Shown: positions 1-7,985, numbered from the stretch's first letter. The stretch: 12,363 bases of DNA from Baffinella frigidus (GCA_026770585.1 MU646490.1:542334-554696), one strand, 5' to 3'. Notes: generated by a model from the sequence alone, not told the origin. Made by a program: numbers and translations.

Positions 1-137
1 GGGGGGGGGGGGGGGGGGAGAGAGATATCAGACCATGGGTTTAGGGTTGAGGGTTGAGGGTTCGGGTTCAGGGTTCGGGTTAAGGGTTGAGAGTTGAGGT
101 TTGAGGGTTGAGGCACAAGGGTCAACGGGTGAGGGTT
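1..137. repeat. G run and degenerate telomere-like repeat downstream of the minus-strand gene
   Basis: Eighteen Gs open the window. GGGTTTAGGG / GGGTTGAGGG units follow to about 135. The G run may be a sequencing or assembly edge. This stretch is the 3' flank of the minus-strand gene; I see no clear polyadenylation signal in it. Confidence 0.8.
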
Positions 138-269
138 TCAGACCATGGTGGCGGTGGTCGATTCGCCGTCGGCGTCGTCAGTGTAATGAGTCGCATCCCC
201 CTGCTCGCCCTCCAGCGCATCCAGACGGTCCTTGAGGTCCATCAGGAGAGACTTGAGGATCTTCGTCAC
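138..269 (-). CDS. Exon 8, C-terminal exon with stop codon
   Basis: The acceptor is TAACCCAG before 269, inside CCCTAAC repeat. The exon encodes VTKILKSLLMDLKDRLDALE and an acidic, Thr-rich tail ending STTATMV, then TGA at 140-138. Telomere-like repeat begins immediately on both sides. An 11-base copy of the stop-containing end (TCAGACCATGG) recurs at 28-38. Confidence 0.83.
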   Translation of the reverse strand: MTKILKSLLMDLKDRLDALEGEQGDATHYTDDADGESTTATMV

Positions 270-3200
270 CTGGGTTAGGGTTGAGGGTTGAGGGTTTGGG
301 GTGTGGGGTTTAGGGTTAGGGGGTTGGGGTGTAGAATTTAGGGTGTAGGGTTGAGGGTTTGGTGGTTAGGGTTTAGGGTTTAGGGTTTTAAGGTTGGGGG
401 TTTGGGGGTTAGGGGTTTGGGTTTATGGTGCAGGGTTTACGGTTGAGGTTTTAGGTGTTGGGGTTGAGGGTTCGGGGTTTAGGGTTTGGGGGTTAGGGTT
501 TAGGGTTTAGGGTTTAGGGGTTAGGGTTTAGGGGTTAGGGTGTGGGGTTTAGGATGAGGGTTTAGGGACCTCCGAGGACTCCTTGTAGGCGGCGAGCATG
601 GTGGTCGGGGCCATGCCCTGGAGCTTCGCGGCGAGCGCGGGGGAGTTGATGCGAAGCGACAAGCGCTTCATCTCGGTGAACTTCTCCGCCAGCTGCTGCG
701 GGGTCGACTTGGTCTCCACCTGCGTTTTGTAGCTGCGCACCCACGCCAAAACAAGCATTGTCAGCGCCCTGACACCGATGCGCATCGGCACCACACTGTG
801 TCACCGCCCTGGCACGCACGCCCATGGCGCACCCAGGGATAAACACGGCGTCAGAGACATGGCCGCCACCTCGTCATGTGTCCAACGTGTAGGTGTACAA
901 CCACCGCACACTCTGCGTCAGCGAGCGAGCGAGCTGACCAACGACTACGTTTGAAAAATTATGTCCTATATCTGTCGCACGAGTCGATTCGGGCTCACCG
1001 GTTTGGTGGGACCGGGCTCGTTCCCGCCCCAACGTTAACGGATTTGCACCGCACGCCCGGCATGTCAACTTGAGAACAGTCCGTGAACGCTTCCCCTCCT
1101 CGCAAATCGCAAACCAGACACCGGGAGGAGAAGGCCAGGCGGCCTCACATGCTAGAGATGCAGTGGAGACATCGGTCTGCCAGCAGCGCACGCGCACAGG
1201 GTGGGTGCCAGTGTTGGGCGCGGCTCGGTTGGGGCAGGCCGGCGGGCTCGGTCGGGGCGGGAGAAGACGGTGTGACTCACATACTAGAGAGGCTCGGTTG
1301 CGGAAGGGAGGCGGGCTCGGTCGGGTCGGGAGAGGAAGGTGTTGGGGCGGTCGGGAGAAGAAGGTGTGCCTCACATGCTAGAGATGGTCTCGGTTTGGGC
1401 GGGCGGAGAAGGCGTGACTGACATGTTAGAGATCGGTGGGTGGTGGGGCGGGAGGCGAAGGCGTGACTGACATGTTGGAGATCGGTTCGTGTTGGCTGAC
1501 ATGCTAGAGATTGGGGCGGGAGAGGAGAAGGCGTGACTGACATGTTGGAGATGCCGTTCTCGTCCTTGCCGACAGAGTCCGACCCGATGTTCACGCCCGT
1601 CTCCTTGTTCATGTCATGGAGCGTGCCTGCCGAACGGTGTGGGCTTTAGGGTTTCACCAGGTACGCTCCACGACGTGAAAGGTGCAGGGGTTAGGGTTGA
1701 GGGTTTCCGGTGCATGCGGTCAAATGTCTGTGTGCGTGGAGGAGCTGGGCCTCGACACGTTGGAGATGTGTGTGGAGAGCTCTCAAAGGAGGGTGGTCCG
1801 TGGAGGTTTCTGAAAGGAGGGTGATCAGTGGAGGGTTGGGCGAGGGGGGTGAGGACCCACTCATGCCCAGGCTTAAGATGAGAGTCAGAAAGAAGAAGAA
1901 GAGAGGGTGAGGACCGATCATCTGGAGGATCATGGGGATGATGGGGCATGCGGGTGTGCACTCAAAATGTTGGAGATGTGAGTGGAGGGTTCTGAACAGA
2001 GGGTGGTCAGTGCAGGGGTCTGAAAGGTGGATGATGCGAGGGTTCTGAAAGGACGGTTTCGACTGGGCGAGGAGGGTGATCACCGATCATCTGGAGGAGC
2101 ATGAGAAAGGAGGGTGGTCAGAGTGGGGTTCTTAAAGGAGGGTTTCGGTGATCAACGATCATCTGGACGAGCGTGAGGATGAGGGTGCTCAGTAGAGGGT
2201 CGGGCGAGGGAAGGGTGGAGGGTGATGAGTGCAGTGGATGGTTGGGCGAGGGGATGGCTGAGACCGATCATCTCGAGGAGCATGATGATCATGGCCTTCT
2301 CGCTCTTGATGGCCGCGATCTCCTCCGCGGACGAGGCGTACACGTTCTTCTCCACCTACCACAGGGTTAAGCCTTCAGGGTTCAGGCTTCAGGCTTCGGG
2401 GATCAGGGTCGAGTGTTGAGGGGTCTCATCCGCTGATCACGCGTGCACCCTCTTCTCGATCTGCATCATCCTTCCAAGGGCCAGGGTGAAGAGTGGAGGG
2501 TTGAGGCTTCTCCTCCGCCCAGGAAACACGGGGCTCAAGGTTCAGTGTTGAGAGTTGAGAGTTGAGTGTCCAGTGTTCAGTGTTCAGGGTGGGAGGTAAA
2601 GAGTGGAGGGTGAATCGTGGAGGGTGACACGCGGAGGGTCCACCCTGGGTGGACCCAGTACAAACTTTGGCGCATGGTATTCACGGGTGGCGAGTCAGAG
2701 CGAGTGCTCCTGGTACTCTTCCAGGAACAGATATGATACAAGGGAGTCAGACGAAAACAGGTCAAACGTCGGCGGGCGGGCATCGTACAACAGCAGCGTT
2801 GACCCTCCACTCTTCACCCACCACTCTGGGCCATCAAGCCTCAACGCTATGCGCTGGACAAGGTTGAGAAAGGCTCCTGGCACTCAAAATGATCCGCCCG
2901 GGCGTCTTGGGTCAGGGTTCGGGGTGTGGGGCGCGTACAACAGCGGTGTCCGCGGCGGAGTGCTTAGGCGTCGCTCCATTCGACACGGCGGTGGGCACTC
3001 AAAAGGCAAGTGGTACGCAAAACGAGGCGGCGACGGGCGGCATACCACGGCAGCATCCGCCGCGGTGTCCTTGGCCGTCGCGTCGTTGGTCACGGCGTTG
3101 GGCATGCCCCGGCACGCCGCCTTGCGTGCGATCTGCCCATCCCGGTAGTTGGACTCCGTGACAAGGTACAGCTCCTCAGCCGCGATGTACGCGTCGGCCA

Positions 3201-5075
3201 GCCTGCGGGAGCGCGCCTAACTTTGAGCCGGCGGGACAGCGTCGTTCTATTGCTTGTACCACGGATCGGCCACTTTGGGGGAGAAATCACGGATTTCACC
3301 CCGTGGTTCGCCAAAATTCAAGTTGGACTACGTGAAAGGGTGCTGCTCCTCCGCTGCGATGCAGGCGTCCGCGAGCCTGGAAGGGATGATGAGAGAGTTA
3401 GGCTTCAGGGGTGAGGGTTTAGGGTTTGAGGTTTGGGGTGTGGGGTGTGGGGTGCAGGGCGGGACTGTGAGCCTGCACGTGGGGTGTGGGGTGTGGGGTG
3501 TGGGGTGTGGGGTTGAAAGTTGATGGGTTCGGGTTTGGAGTTCAGGGCCGCAGTCCCGGCACCCGGCACTAACCAGGTAATGCCCGAAAAGTGCCGCCAC
3601 TCGTGACTGCAGAACCCTCGCAGTCGTGGTCCTACCAGGAAGATGACTCATCTGAACAGGCCATGCAGCAGAAGATGCGGGCGTTAGTCGGTATGCGTGA
3701 CACGCTCCTACAGCGCCCGGGTTGCTGTTGTGGTGCGTGTTCTTGAACTCCTGGTACCCCTGTAGGCGAGGTGCAAAGTGGGGTGCGCGCGCTCGACCCG
3801 TGCTCAAGAGACCCACGATGCCGCGTGCTGCAGAGCCCCAATCACTCCGAGTTTGCTGAGAGAGGCAGGAACGCGTCGACGTGCGCTTCAACTCAACGAG
3901 CCTCTGCGGTTCTGCGAAGCCACCTCCCCCAAAAAAACCAGCTCTGGGTCCGCGAGAGCTGCGCTCGGCGCGTCGCCGACAACGGCGTTTGCACTGCGCC
4001 GTCAAACAGCGCCACCCCCGTGCATCTCGCCTCCTGCAGAGGATCAGACAAAGCCGCGATGGTGGCGCGCGGCGGCGGCTCTCCGAAGGGTTGGTGGCTC
4101 TGGACGGGGTTGGCGCCCAGATACGTCACGTGGAACCGTATACGAGTCTCGCGGGGCGGGGGGGGGCGTACGCAGTGATGGTCTTGTTCGCCGGGAGGAC
4201 CTCGGCGCGGAGGCGGTTGAGGAGCTGCATCAGCTTCTCGTTGATCAGGTCCCGCTTCCTGCCACAGGCAAAACCCGACACCTGTCAGCGTACCACCGTG
4301 TGTGCTGCCGCGAGGCGCGATTGCTGCTGGGACGATTCCTCCGTCCCCGCGCTCGATCCACGCTCAGGCATGAATCAACCCGCGAGGTGTGCGAGAGATG
4401 TCTGGCCACAGAATCTGGAGTCGCACCCAACGCACCGGATCCTACGATCCTACGGCGGATCAAATCTACGGTGGGAGAGAGCCGGGAGGGGGGGCAAGGG
4501 CAGGGAAGGATCGCACCCGCAGAGGCTGCCGGAACCCGTGGTGGTCCCGTCATTCCCCTGGTCCGTGAACAGGGTCTCCGCGTTGTCGGCGGTGACATCA
4601 CCGCCCTTGATGTGAACCATGAGCTTAGCCGCTTCGTGCTCGCCGATCATATACTTGTCGGCCTTAGCCATGTTAGCAGTCGGGTCAAGGTCACCGCCGA
4701 TCACCCCATACGTCTGCTCAAGCATCTGAGTAGACGCCAGCATTGTCATGGCGGCATGGTGCGTCATGCCAGTGGCCTGCGCGAACTCCCGCACGCCGTC
4801 CGCGCCGAGCAGCTCGACCAGGCCGCTTGACTTGGCGGGGCCCTGCACATCGCGAGCGAGACAGTGGTCAGCATCGCCCCAGCACCCACCAGAAGCACCC
4901 ACCAAGAGCGCGCCCGCTCGCTGAGACGACCAGCCGCGGGAGCACCGCCCCAGGAGCGCGCCTTCTCACAACAAGCCACCTGTGGCAAGCGTCGCAGGCA
5001 GCGGCACCGCAAGCGCCGTGTGGCACGGAGCCTCACCTGTGTTGTGAGGACAGCCACCGCAGCCACGGTCGCCAT
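138..5075 (-). CDS. Eight-exon gene for an unrecognised 359-residue helical protein
   Basis: Eight coding blocks on the minus strand join through GT-AG introns with matching phases: 5075-5037, 4842-4517, 4258-4172, 3202-3046, 2355-2265, 1626-1542, 732-570, 269-138. Together they are 1080 nt, 359 codons plus TGA. The protein is rich in Ala, Glu, Lys and Leu and looks mostly alpha-helical or coiled-coil. It has a Gly/Thr/Ser linker at about residues 112-121 and an acidic Asp/Thr-rich tail. I see no signal peptide, membrane segment or catalytic motif, and I do not recognise the family. The joins are supported because each exon reads as ordinary protein while the introns are repeat-like and full of stops. 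The weak points are exon 1 and the exon 6/7 junction. The introns are about 194, 258, 969, 690, 638, 809 and 300 nt; most of the longer ones hold decayed copies of their own junctions. Confidence 0.72.
270..569. repeat. Intron 7 made wholly of degenerate TTTAGGG repeat
   Basis: The whole 300-nt intron is variants of GGGTTTAGGG, GGGTTGAGGG and GGGGTTAGGG on the plus strand, so the transcript carries CCCTAAA/CCCTCAA. It is flanked directly by exon 7 and exon 8 coding sequence and by AG|GT at both ends. Confidence 0.9.
570..732 (-). CDS. Exon 7 of the unrecognised protein
   Basis: The acceptor is GGTGCGCAG before 732; an alternative AG just before 719 is also in frame with the other exon 6 donor. 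The exon adds YKTQVETKSTPQQLAEKF, TEMKRLSLRINSPALAAK and a C-terminal TMLAAYKESSE. The donor is GTCCCT at 569. Both ends of the following intron carry AG|GT. Confidence 0.82.
1134..1552 (-). repeat. Tandem array of 5' splice-junction copies in intron 6
   Basis: The exon 6 donor context (ATCTCCAACAT|GTCAGTCACGCC in sense) recurs in degenerate form near 1499-1512, 1461-1483, 1411-1433, 1361-1385, 1270-1290 and 1142-1160. Irregular C/T-rich spacers that read GCCTTCTCCTCCCGCCCC separate the copies. Most copies keep a GT donor: GTCAGT, GTGAGT or GTGAGG. Confidence 0.85.
1542..1626 (-). CDS. Exon 6 of the unrecognised protein
   Basis: The acceptor is TTCGGCAG before 1626. The exon encodes TLHDMNKETGVNIGSDSVGK and DENGISN. 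The preferred donor is GTCAGT at 1541, leaving AT that makes Ile with the first base of exon 7. An alternative donor GTCACG at 1537, in phase 0 and paired with an acceptor at 721-720, would give ISNMS then VETKS. The protein differs only by a few residues. The donor region is repeated six more times in the following intron. Confidence 0.72.
1608..1679. repeat. Inverted repeat covering the exon 6 acceptor
   Basis: Arms 1608-1629 and 1658-1679 are inverted copies, 19 of 22 positions identical, with a 28-nt loop. The inner arm contains the acceptor AG (1628-1627) and the first 19 bases of exon 6. In the pre-mRNA it would pair with the intron just upstream. Confidence 0.75.
1785..2175. repeat. 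GGAGGGTGATCA-type minisatellite and exon 5 junction copies in intron 5
   Basis: Plus-strand units resembling TCTGAAAGGAGGGTGATCAGTGGAGGG recur several times. Embedded are copies of the exon 5 donor junction (CTCCTCCAGATGATCGGT in sense) at 2148-2172, 2082-2103 and 1913-1933. Confidence 0.75.
2265..2355 (-). CDS. Exon 5 of the unrecognised protein
   Basis: The acceptor is GTGGTAG before 2355 and phase 0 joins exon 4 directly. The exon reads VEKNVYASSAEEIAAIKSEK followed by AMIIMLLEMI and one base. The donor is GTCTCA at 2264. The leftover G plus the GC opening exon 6 makes Gly. The downstream intron carries three decayed copies of the LLEMI-donor junction, and the upstream intron carries a decayed copy of the start of this exon at 2425-2460. 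Confidence 0.83.
2425..2460 (-). pseudogene. Decayed copy of the start of exon 5
   Basis: The sense strand reads IEKRVHA-stop-SADE against VEKNVYASSAEE in exon 5, 26 of 36 bases identical, with an in-frame TGA at 2439-2437. It is preceded by GATGATGCAG, which still looks like an acceptor. It sits about 70 bases upstream of the real exon 5. Confidence 0.75.
2771..2962 (-). repeat. Two copies of the exon 4 donor junction in intron 4
   Basis: Sense-strand copies at about 2932-2962 (GCGGACACCGCTGTT|GTACGC) and 2771-2800 (AACGCTGCTGTT|GTACGA) match the real junction GCGGATGCTGCCGTG|GTATGC at 3060-3040, including the following CCGCCC context. Each keeps a GT donor. Confidence 0.7.
3046..3202 (-). 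CDS. Exon 4 of the unrecognised protein
   Basis: The acceptor is CTCCCGCAG before 3202. The exon encodes 52 codons that start LADAYIAAEELYLVTESNYR and end KDTAADAAV. The donor is GTATGC at 3045 in phase 0, although a GTGGTA donor one codon earlier is also in phase. A decayed copy of the first ~55 bases lies in the preceding intron at 3321-3376. Copies of its 3' end lie in the following intron at about 2932-2962 and 2771-2800. Confidence 0.83.
3321..3376 (-). pseudogene. Decayed copy of the start of exon 4
   Basis: After an acceptor-like CCCTTCCAG, the sense strand reads LADACIAAEEQHPFT-stop, against LADAYIAAEELYLVTESN in exon 4. The stop TAG (3330-3328) replaces the GAG of the real exon; the following TCCAACT is still identical. 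Similarity ends near 3321. It may be a poison exon or simply debris. Confidence 0.8.
3395..3540. repeat. Telomere-like and GGGGTGT minisatellite in intron 3
   Basis: GAGGGTTTAGGGTTTGAGG is followed by two runs of GGGGTGTGGGGTGT. The sense strand of the gene therefore carries C-rich repeat, as in intron 7. Confidence 0.85.
4172..4258 (-). CDS. Exon 3, amphipathic helix of the unrecognised protein
   Basis: The acceptor is TGTGGCAG before 4258. The exon adds KRDLINEKLMQLLNRLRAE followed by VLPANKTIT, an amphipathic helix with coiled-coil-like Leu spacing. The donor is GTACGC at 4171, leaving two bases (GC) that make Ala with the first G of exon 4. Without splicing the frame runs into a stop about 15 codons later. 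Confidence 0.78.
4517..4842 (-). CDS. Exon 2, largest exon of the unrecognised protein
   Basis: The acceptor is TGTGCAG before 4842. The exon opens with GPAKSSGLVELLG and reads 108 codons plus two bases as normal protein (Ala/Met-rich helices, then GGDLDP, then a helix with KADKYMIGEHEAAK). It ends in a GTTTGSGSLC linker. The donor is GTGCGA at 4516. The two leftover bases (GG) join the single base opening exon 3 to make Gly. A competing donor at GTTCCG gives the wrong phase. Confidence 0.82.
5037..5075 (-). CDS. Exon 1, start codon of the 359-residue protein
   Basis: The ATG at 5075-5073 has a favourable context (CGCC before it, GCG after). It begins 13 codons, MATVAAVAVLTTQ, ending at CAG with donor GTGAGG at 5036, the best donor of the gene. 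Phase 0 joins exactly to exon 2. The reading frame stays open upstream to about 5417, through the dispersed repeat R1, so an earlier start cannot be excluded. The neighbouring repeat copy shows no sign of coding constraint, so I prefer this ATG. This is the least certain exon. Confidence 0.5.
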
Positions 5076-5135
5076 GGCGAAGAGCACTGACGCGATGCGG
5101 GTGCGCTGGCGGCGGGAATCCACGCCACCTGCAGA

Positions 5136-5673
5136 AGCGCACCAGCGGGTCAGGCCGCGAGTCCCTGTGCTGGCACTGGCACTGCCGTGAGCCCCGGGGA
5201 CCTGGCCCAAAACACAATCGGAACACAGCAGGCTCGGGTGTAGTCGCGGGAGGGTTGTGGGACCTGTCTGCACGTAGACGGTGTGCATATCCTGCCCAAC
5301 AGCGCCGTAAGACGCCATCCTCAGGAGACCTTTGCGATCTAATCTAAATTGGGCTGCTACTTTTAATCTTACAAATGTTGTATTTATTTGTACGTTAGTA
5401 CCAGACACGTTTAACAACTAATTTAGCACGTACAAGAAAGAAGAAGAAGAAGTTAGCACGTACCGCCGAACATGTCCCTCCAGGACACGACACCCCAGCT
5501 GCCTGCCTTAACTTTCTCTCCCTGACGCCTTCCGAGGGTCCCGATCGTTCCCTTGGTGGCGACGCCCTTTCTCTTCCTCTAGGATTGCACTAGGAACAAA
5601 CCTCGCTCGCAGATCCCGCCCCGTCGGCGCGAGCACAGCCCCGCGTCCGTCTTTTTCCTCCCCCTGTTCCTCC
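5136..5673. repeat. Dispersed repeat R1, copy 1
   Basis: This copy matches 6986-7494 closely over its whole length, with a few per cent substitutions. It begins near GCACCAGCGGGTC and ends at TGTTCCTCC. It contains an AT-rich block (about 5335-5430), a C/T-rich block and an insertion of GAA repeat at 5434-5452 flanked by the direct repeat TTAGCACGTAC. It lies between the divergent starts at 5075 (minus) and 5785 (plus), so it may supply promoter or 5' UTR sequence. The ends do not look like LTR termini. Confidence 0.85.
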
Positions 5674-5784
5674 AACCTGTCCTCCGCCCTCCTGCAAAGA
5701 CCATCAGGCTCCAACCCAGTTGCCGCATCCACAAGAGGGACCATCCGTGGAAACGGGTTGAGAGGCTCCCGGAGGGTCGGGAGG

Positions 5785-6006
5785 ATGGGTCTCCTAATGA
5801 TCGTTCTCCTCCTGGCGCTCGCCACGACGGCGCTTGCATTCTCTCCCGCACCGGCTCCGCCCTTGCTCCGCGCAGTGACAGGTCGGGGGGGCAACCTGTC
5901 CGTTCGGATGGGTGGAGGAGGCGGGGATGGTGGTGGGCGCGTGCTCCGCGTGGTGGGCTCTGTGGCTGTCCAAAATGATCAGGTCGAAATACGAGAGAAA
6001 CCATAG
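5785..6006 (+). CDS. Candidate bipartite plastid-targeting presequence (possibly a first exon)
   Basis: The ATG at 5785 opens MGLLMIVLLLALATTALA, a clear hydrophobic signal peptide with an Ala-x-Ala cleavage site. Phe at +1 and SPAPAPPLLR follow. This is the layout expected of presequences for proteins imported into red-lineage complex plastids. A second processing site may lie near NLSVRM, before a Gly-rich linker. The frame ends at TAG 6004-6006 (73 residues). Donors at CAG|GTCGAA (5983) or TCT|GTGGCT (5962) could instead splice it to a downstream exon. The Nudix exons at 8054 onward are on the same strand, but I could not find a phase-consistent direct join. A stand-alone 73-residue product seems unlikely. 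Confidence 0.45.
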   Translation: MGLLMIVLLLALATTALAFSPAPAPPLLRAVTGRGGNLSVRMGGGGGDGGGRVLRVVGSVAVQNDQVEIREKP

Positions 6007-6985
6007 GGAACAGAAAGAGACTTGACGGAGGCAGTGAGCGAAGGGGGGGGAGAGCCAGAGCCAGAGGAGAGAGAGCGGGACTGACGGCATTCCTCAGCGC
6101 GTTGCTGCGACATGCACATTCCTTACATAAATGCTCATTGATCCGCCGTCGAACCCCAGTAGCCCTCCAAGTCACGTATTCTGCACTTGCAGATTCCCTT
6201 GTTTTGTACCAGAAGGGGGTTGCGCTGGCGGCGGGAATCCGCGCCACCTGTCAGAGTGAAGAGCGCCTCGGGCCAGGGTTGCTGGGGCGTTCCTAGTGCT
6301 TCTACGAAAAAATCGGGCCTAGGCGCCCCACGGCATACAGTAGTCAATACCGTAGGCTCAACTACCCTTAGGCAGTTACTCGCGGGAATCCACTCGACCA
6401 CAAAAACGGAGGACTGTTCTCTGACAGTCCTTAAATCCCCTATATTCCCGTCAGCTCTCTGTGTCACCCTAGACATCGTGCAGCGAAAAACATAAAGGAA
6501 TCCTCGTAACTGTTCAGGGACCTATCCTCTGTCCCCACTGAGCAGCCACCGGTGCCTTTCTTCCCCGGATTCCCGGGATATATTTTGATGTTATCCGAAT
6601 TAAGAGCCAATGTGTACGGGAATAGTTTAGATGTGTCAATGCTTGAAGGCAGCGGTGACTGCCAAGTGTGAGGATACAGTTCCAAATCTGCGCAATCTCT
6701 CTTTTTTCTTGGATTGAAGTAAGATCGCTGCGAAGCGACCGATCCACCCCTCTAGCCCGTCTGTGTGTGGGGCTTTGGAGCAGCTAAATCTCGTTAAGCA
6801 AAGTTGGGGCAGAGGTCTCATCAAATAGCGGATATTTGCGCAGTTGCAATGTCTCGGACTGGATTCGATCTCGCGTCAACAAGTCCTAACGGAGGAAAAC
6901 CACTCATCCACTAAACCACAAACAATGGAGGACTGTCCGCTGACAGTCCCTAAATCCCTTGTATTCCCGCCAGTAACCCTATGAA
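6007..6985. other. Interval without a supported gene
   Basis: It holds a second copy of a 30-base motif from just upstream of exon 1 (6221-6250 versus 5102-5131). It also holds two related segments, 6382-6452 and 6893-6972, each with a foldback GGACTGTYCKCTGACAGTCC core at 6411-6430 and 6930-6949. A tRNA-like stretch lies on the minus strand near 6840-6920. No reading frame here looks coding. Confidence 0.6.
6840..6920 (-). other. tRNA-like sequence, possibly part of a SINE
   Basis: The minus strand has TGGTTTAGTGG, close to the RNA polymerase III A box, and GATCGAATCC, close to the B box, about 37 nt apart. A cloverleaf cannot be completed well: the T stem pairs poorly and U33 is missing. 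It is not a functional tRNA as I read it. Confidence 0.3.
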
Positions 6986-7494
6986 AGTGCACCAGCGGGT
7001 CAGGCCGCGAGTCCCTGTGCTGGCACTGGCACTGGCGTGAGCCCCGGGGACCTGGCCCAAAACACAATCGGAACACAGCAGGCTCGGGTGTTGTCGCGGG
7101 AGGGTTGTGGGACCTGTCTGCACGTAGACGGTGTGCATATCCTGCCCAACAGCGCCGTAAGACGCCATCCTCAGGAGACCTTTTGAGATCTAAATTGGGC
7201 TGGTACTTTTTATCTTACAAATATTGTATTTATTTGTACGTTAGTACCAGACACGTTTAACAACTAATTTAGCACGTACCGCCGAACATGTCCCTCCAGG
7301 ACACGACACCCCAGCTGCCTGCCTTAACTTTCTCTCCCTGACCCCCTTCCGAGGGTCCCGATCGTTCCCTTGGTGGCGACGCCCTTTCTGTTCCTCTAGG
7401 ATTCCACTAGGAACAAACCTCGCTCGCAGATCCCGCCCCGTCGACGCGAGCACAGCCCCGCGTCCGTCTTCTTCCTCCCCCTCCCTGTTCCTCC
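6986..7494. repeat. Dispersed repeat R1, copy 2
   Basis: Direct copy of 5136-5673, lacking the 30-base GAA insertion. It is preceded by a foldback motif at 6930-6949 rather than by the sequence upstream of copy 1. Short frames are open in both copies but I see no coding constraint. Confidence 0.85.
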
Positions 7495-7985
7495 CGATCT
7501 CTTCGCTTTCCTGAATACATTTAATTTCAGATTTGGCTTGGCGTTTGAGCCATTTCGTACTTTCAGGGCTTTAGAATAGCTGAGTTGTACCCTAAATCTT
7601 TTTGATGGACAGTTTCCGAAGTCAAATCTATCCAGATCCGGGATGAAATCCTTTCCTCCGCCCTCCCGTGCGAGAACAGTCGTTTACTCAGGAGAATTGG
7701 GATTCGCGTCACGTGCGGCCTATCTCTACTTCTAGCGGACATGGCCGGTGTAAAGTCACTCCGGCCATCTTACACGGGACTGTGTCCCCACAGGCCATCC
7801 TACACGGGACTGTGTCCCCAGAGGTCATCCTACACGGGAATGTGTCCCCAGACAGCACCGATGAAGAGGGCTCCGCGACGAGGACAATCGCTCACTCAAG
7901 CACCACACGTGACTCATATCACATATATGCTCGTGTAGATGCTGAACTTGCCACGATATAAGCAACACAAAAGGCTAGCTGTTGA
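7495..7985. other. Interval without a supported gene, upstream of the Nudix exons
   Basis: Apart from the inverted satellite copies at 7748-7855 I see nothing recognisable. The 5' end of the Nudix gene must lie in or before this interval. Confidence 0.5.
7748..7855 (-). repeat. 31-bp satellite, inverted copies
   Basis: Three tandem units of CATCCTACACGGGACTGTGT + CCCCAG follow GTGTAAAGTCACTCCGG. They are the reverse complement of the array at 11303-11700, including the GGAGTGACTTTACAC tail. Each unit contains the short palindrome GGGACTGTGTCCC. Confidence 0.88.

Noticed and set aside
1-18. G homopolymer as a biological telomere end
   Set aside because: A pure G run does not match the TTTAGGG-type repeat beside it, and it sits at the edge of the window. 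A sequencing or assembly artefact is more likely.
2449-2470. A 22-base microexon (MMQIEKR) before exon 5
   Set aside because: It would break the frame between exons 4 and 5, which join directly in phase 0. Its sequence is explained as part of the decayed copy of exon 5.
3893-4830. Long plus-strand frames opposite exons 2 and 3
   Set aside because: They are antisense shadows of GC-rich coding sequence with low-complexity Arg/Ala/Pro composition.
4966-5417. Long open frames on the minus strand through repeat R1, also open in the second copy
   Set aside because: Two frames are open at once, the matching frames in copy 2 diverge in residues, and the repeat shows no bias to silent changes. GC-rich chance openness is enough.
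5136-7494. R1 pair as LTRs of a retrotransposon
   Set aside because: No TG...CA ends, primer site or reverse transcriptase-like frame lies between them.
7748-7855. CRISPR-like array
   Set aside because: Units are head-to-tail with no unique spacers, and the context is eukaryotic. It is a minisatellite.
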